Assembly (NCBI GenBank): GCA_905233685.1
Contig: CAJOEZ010000003.1
Coordinates: 1-64,000 of the forward strand
Reading direction: 5' to 3'
DNA: 64,000 nt
DNA from: an uncultured Bacteroidales bacterium
GTDB lineage: Bacteria > Bacteroidota > Bacteroidia > Bacteroidales > F082
The translations under genes were made by a program, and so were the position numbers. The notes beneath the pieces are model-generated. The model was not told where the DNA came from. It did not search any database and saw only the letters and a list, made by a program, of their open reading frames with translations. Below, in pieces: positions 61,438-64,000 of the stretch. Position 1 is the first letter of the stretch. Every line of letters starts with the position of its first letter.

Positions 61438-62454
61438 ATGGCTCTCAAATCATTTTTACAGCGCAAGGGTGTCGACATGACCTGGAAGGCCTATTTCGTC
61501 GATGCACTCGGCGCTATGGCCTTGGGCTTGTTTGCCTCTTTGTTAATCGGCACCATCTTCCAGACGTTGGGCGATAAGACCGGCATCGAGGCCTTCGCGA
61601 CCATCGCGAAATACGCCAAAGCTGCCACAGGAGCCGCCATCGCTGTGGCCATCGCCTATAAACTCGGTTGCGAAGGCTTGTTGCTGTTCAGCTCCATCGC
61701 CGTGGGTATCGCGGGAAACGAGCTGGGTGGCCCGATGGGAGCATATGTCGCTGTCATTGTAGCGGTTGAGTTGGGCAAGATGGTCTATAAGGAAACCCAA
61801 GTCGATATCCTCGTCACGCCCGCCGTGGTCATTATCAGTGGTGTGTTGACGGCCTACGCCGTGGGCGCGCCCATCCAAAAGGTGATGACCGCACTTGGCA
61901 TTTTCATCGAAAACGCCACGCTGATGCAACCCTTCCTCATGGGCATCGTCGTCTCGGTGGTCATCGGCATGGTGCTTACACTGCCCATCAGCTCGGCGGC
62001 CATCTGTCTGGCCATTGGATTGGGAGGCATCGCAGGAGGTGCCGCCACAGCTGGCTGCTGCGCTCAAATGGTTGGTTTTGCCATCCTGAGCTTCAGAGAA
62101 AACCGTTGGGGTGGCCTCGTCGCGCAAGGTCTCGGCACCTCAATGTTGCAGATGGGCAACATCGTGAAAAACCCCAAGATTTGGATTCCGGTGCTGCTCA
62201 CTGCCGCCATCACTGGGCCGATTTCCACTTGTGTTTTTCATTTGGAGAACATCCCCATCGGATCGGGCATGGGCACTTGCGGCCTCGTTGGGCCCATTGG
62301 CATTTACACGGCCATGCCTGAAGGCGGCGCGAACATGTGGATTGGTATGTTGCTGGTTTGTTTCGTGTTGCCTGCCGTGCTCACCTGGCTCTTCGGATTG
62401 CTCTTCCGCAAAATCGGTTGGATTAAGGACGGTGACCTCAAAATCGACTGCTGA
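61438..62454 (+). CDS. PTS_EIIC_2-type membrane protein
   Basis: 338 residues with about ten hydrophobic helices, starting at ATG 61438. Pieces such as GLFASLLIGTIFQTLGDKTG, LGCEGLLLFSSIAVGIAGNE LGGP-like, TAGCCAQMVGFAILSFRENR and FHLENIPIGSGMGTCGLVGP fit the PTS_EIIC_2 (PF13303) family, related to the IIC membrane part of phosphotransferase systems. No IIA/IIB partners are near. Bacteroidetes in general lack full PTS, so the substrate is unknown. Translation is coupled with recX by a one-base TGATG overlap. Confidence 0.87.
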   Translation: MALKSFLQRKGVDMTWKAYFVDALGAMALGLFASLLIGTIFQTLGDKTGIEAFATIAKYAKAATGAAIAVAIAYKLGCEGLLLFSSIAVGIAGNELGGPMGAYVAVIVAVELGKMVYKETQVDILVTPAVVIISGVLTAYAVGAPIQKVMTALGIFIENATLMQPFLMGIVVSVVIGMVLTLPISSAAICLAIGLGGIAGGAATAGCCAQMVGFAILSFRENRWGGLVAQGLGTSMLQMGNIVKNPKIWIPVLLTAAITGPISTCVFHLENIPIGSGMGTCGLVGPIGIYTAMPEGGANMWIGMLLVCFVLPAVLTWLFGLLFRKIGWIKDGDLKIDC

Positions 62455-62927
62455 TGCTGAAAACACCTGCCAAGCCGCTCACTCCCGACCAAGTTTTGGA
62501 CAAGATGGCCAAATACTGCGCGTATCAAGAGCGCTGTGTGAAGGATGTGCGCAACAAGCTAATGACCTTTGACATCCCCGAAGAAACGAAGATAAAAATC
62601 CTTGATTATCTGTTGGATAACCGCTTTGTCAATGACGAACGCTTTGCCCAAAGTTTCGCCAGAGGAAAGGTGAACCAGAGCGGTTGGGGCTTAAATAAAA
62701 TCCGTTTCCATCTCATGCAGAAAGGCATTGATAAGGACATTATCGATGAAGCCTTGGGGCAAACTAATGAGGAAGTCTATCGTCAGTGCCTCATTGACAT
62801 TTTGAAAAACAAATCCAAGACCGTTAAGGCCGCTACCGACTTCGAGAAAAAGCGCAAATTGGCCGCCTACGCAATGCAGAAGGGCTTTGAAAGTTCGCTG
62901 GTTTGGGAGGTTTTGAAGGAAATTTGA
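62454..62927 (+). CDS. recX: regulatory protein RecX
   Basis: 157 residues; ATG 62454 overlaps the preceding stop by one base. RecX modulates RecA filaments. Three-helix repeats are visible: VLDKMAKYCAYQERCVKDVR, ILDYLLDNRFVNDERFAQSF, ARGKVNQSGWGLNKIRFHLM, QKGIDKDIIDEALGQTNEEV and LAAYAMQKGFESSLVWEVLK. Length is at the short-normal range. recA is not adjacent. Its downstream gap holds the acyl-CoA dehydrogenase promoter (TAATTTTG at 62938-62945). Confidence 0.93.
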   Translation: MLKTPAKPLTPDQVLDKMAKYCAYQERCVKDVRNKLMTFDIPEETKIKILDYLLDNRFVNDERFAQSFARGKVNQSGWGLNKIRFHLMQKGIDKDIIDEALGQTNEEVYRQCLIDILKNKSKTVKAATDFEKKRKLAAYAMQKGFESSLVWEVLKEI

Positions 62928-62991
62928 CATTTTTTTATAATTTTGCCGCCGATAAGCGAAACATTCAACGAAGAAAACAATATTGAAATAA

Positions 62992-64000
62992 ATGAACTTT
63001 GATCTCACAAAAGAACAGGAAGTCCTCCGCCAACGGGTGCGCGACTTCGCCGAACAGGAAGTGAAACCCGTCGCTCGCGAAAACGACGAAGACCAGCATT
63101 TCGATGTCGGCCTGACGCTGAAAATGGCTGAATTGGGTCTCTTGGGCATGACCGTTCCGAAGGAATATGGTGGCCAAGGGCTTGACAATCTGAGTTATAT
63201 CATCGCCGTGGAGGAATTGGCCCGCGTGGACGGCTCCACCGCCGCCACCATCGCCGCCGACAACTCTTTGGGCATCGGGCCTATCAAGGACTACGGTACT
63301 GAGGAGCAGAAGCGCAAATATCTGCCTCAGCTCTGCAAAGACCGTCTTTGGGGCTTTGGCCTGACCGAGGAAGATGCCGGCAGCGACTCGCGCGGCACAA
63401 AGACCACCGCCAAGTTTGACGGCACGTTCTGGCACCTCAACGGCTCAAAAATCTTCATCACCAACAGCGCGACGCCGATTTCATTAGGCACGACAGTGCA
63501 AGCCGTTTCGGGCGAGAAAGACGGTAAGCCGGAGTTCACGGCTCTGTTGGTCGAGAACAAGAAGGAAGGCTTCACGCAAACACCTATGCACGACAAGATG
63601 ATGTGGCGTGCCTCCAACACGGGCAAACTCGTTTTTGAGGATGTGCGCCTTACCGAAGACTGCATCCTCGGCAAGCCTGGCGAGGGTTCCCACCTCATGC
63701 TCGCCACTTTGGATTCGGGTCGCCTGTCGATTGCGGCCATGGGATTGGGCTGTGCGCAAGGCGCTTACGAGATGGCTTTGGCCTACTCGAAGAAGCGCGT
63801 GCAGTTTGGCAAACCTGTGTGCAAGTTCCAAGCCGTGAGCTTCAAGTTGGCGGACATGGCCATGAAGATTGAAGCGGCGCGGAATCTGCTTTATCACGCT
63901 TGTTGGCTGAAAGACCAGCACCGTCCCTTTGGCAAGGAAGCTGCGATGGCGAAACTCTATTGCTCCGAGGTGGCTGCCGAGGTCTGCGACAAGGCCGTTC
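62992..64000 (+). CDS. acyl-CoA dehydrogenase, 3' end cut by window edge
   Basis: 336 complete codons from ATG 62992 to the end of the window; the normal length is about 380-390. MNFDLTKEQEVLRQRVRDFA, GLLGMTVPKEYGGQGLDNLS (N-terminal helical domain), LTEEDAGSDSRGTKTTAKFD, NGSKIFITNSATPISL (FAD/acyl-CoA binding), LLVENKKEGFTQTPMHDKMM WRAS, GFGLTEED and IAAMGLGCAQGAYEMALAYS are the family signature. It oxidises an acyl-CoA (beta-carbon) with FAD, passing electrons to electron-transfer flavoprotein, which is not in the window. Short/branched-chain butyryl-type is likely; the catalytic Glu lies beyond the edge. Confidence 0.95.
   Translation, partial: MNFDLTKEQEVLRQRVRDFAEQEVKPVARENDEDQHFDVGLTLKMAELGLLGMTVPKEYGGQGLDNLSYIIAVEELARVDGSTAATIAADNSLGIGPIKDYGTEEQKRKYLPQLCKDRLWGFGLTEEDAGSDSRGTKTTAKFDGTFWHLNGSKIFITNSATPISLGTTVQAVSGEKDGKPEFTALLVENKKEGFTQTPMHDKMMWRASNTGKLVFEDVRLTEDCILGKPGEGSHLMLATLDSGRLSIAAMGLGCAQGAYEMALAYSKKRVQFGKPVCKFQAVSFKLADMAMKIEAARNLLYHACWLKDQHRPFGKEAAMAKLYCSEVAAEVCDKAV

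Overview
The window looks like chromosomal DNA of a member of Bacteroidota, most likely order Bacteroidales. The evidence is several secreted proteins with type IX secretion (T9SS) C-terminal signals, a DUF2723 protein, a SusC-like TonB-dependent receptor, the DUF1573-yajC-ybbR-coaE cluster, and repeated Bacteroidetes-type -7 promoter boxes (TAnnTTTG) 15-60 bases before starts. The genus cannot be told from the sequence. Shine-Dalgarno sites are largely absent, so starts were chosen from overlaps, promoter boxes and protein N-termini.

Layout. 0-8 kb: 3' part of a tRNA-Gln gene, DUF2723 membrane protein, hisS, hutH, then a small membrane protein/lipoprotein cluster; hisS and hutH are each followed by a cloverleaf-like palindromic repeat. 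8-15 kb: iorAB (aryl pyruvate oxidation), an ORF6N remnant next to a DUF5618 gene, and a 969-aa T9SS surface protein with a G9 tract, bounded by two inverted copies of a 75-bp identical repeat. 15-26 kb (mostly minus strand): coaE, ybbR, yajC, DUF1573 lipoprotein, a T9SS type B protein, a CpcT/CpeT-like protein, a TonB receptor, PspC/LiaF-like membrane proteins, then Omp28-birA and mscL. 26-32.3 kb is an accessory island: RloB plus partner ATPase, a small protein, a broken gene, a metallophosphoesterase, an orphan protein, a divergent repressor switch around a 25-bp palindrome, and the two ends of a deleted AAA ATPase. 32-34 kb: prfC.

34-48 kb: a 2718-aa C10 (streptopain-family) protease with about 14 InlB-like repeats and a T9SS tail that carries two palindromic elements inside its coding frame; then a TPR sensor kinase with a LuxR-type response regulator, a membrane PHP-domain protein and a GT39-type glycosyltransferase. 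48-54.7 kb: DUF2079 protein, pepT, YitT, and an iron alcohol dehydrogenase with an aldehyde dehydrogenase. 54.7-58.7 kb is a second accessory stretch: PIN toxin/DinJ-like antitoxin, a secreted SUMF1-domain protein with a membrane coiled-coil protein, a structured leader-like segment, and a HigBA-like pair. 58.8-64 kb: YgiQ radical SAM protein, a lipoprotein nicotinamidase homologue, a PTS IIC-like membrane protein, recX and a truncated acyl-CoA dehydrogenase.

Themes: amino-acid breakdown (hutH, iorAB, pepT, acyl-CoA dehydrogenase), a protein-secreting cell surface, and two small accessory islands with toxin-antitoxin and probable phage-defence genes. No CRISPR array, rRNA or complete insertion sequence was seen.
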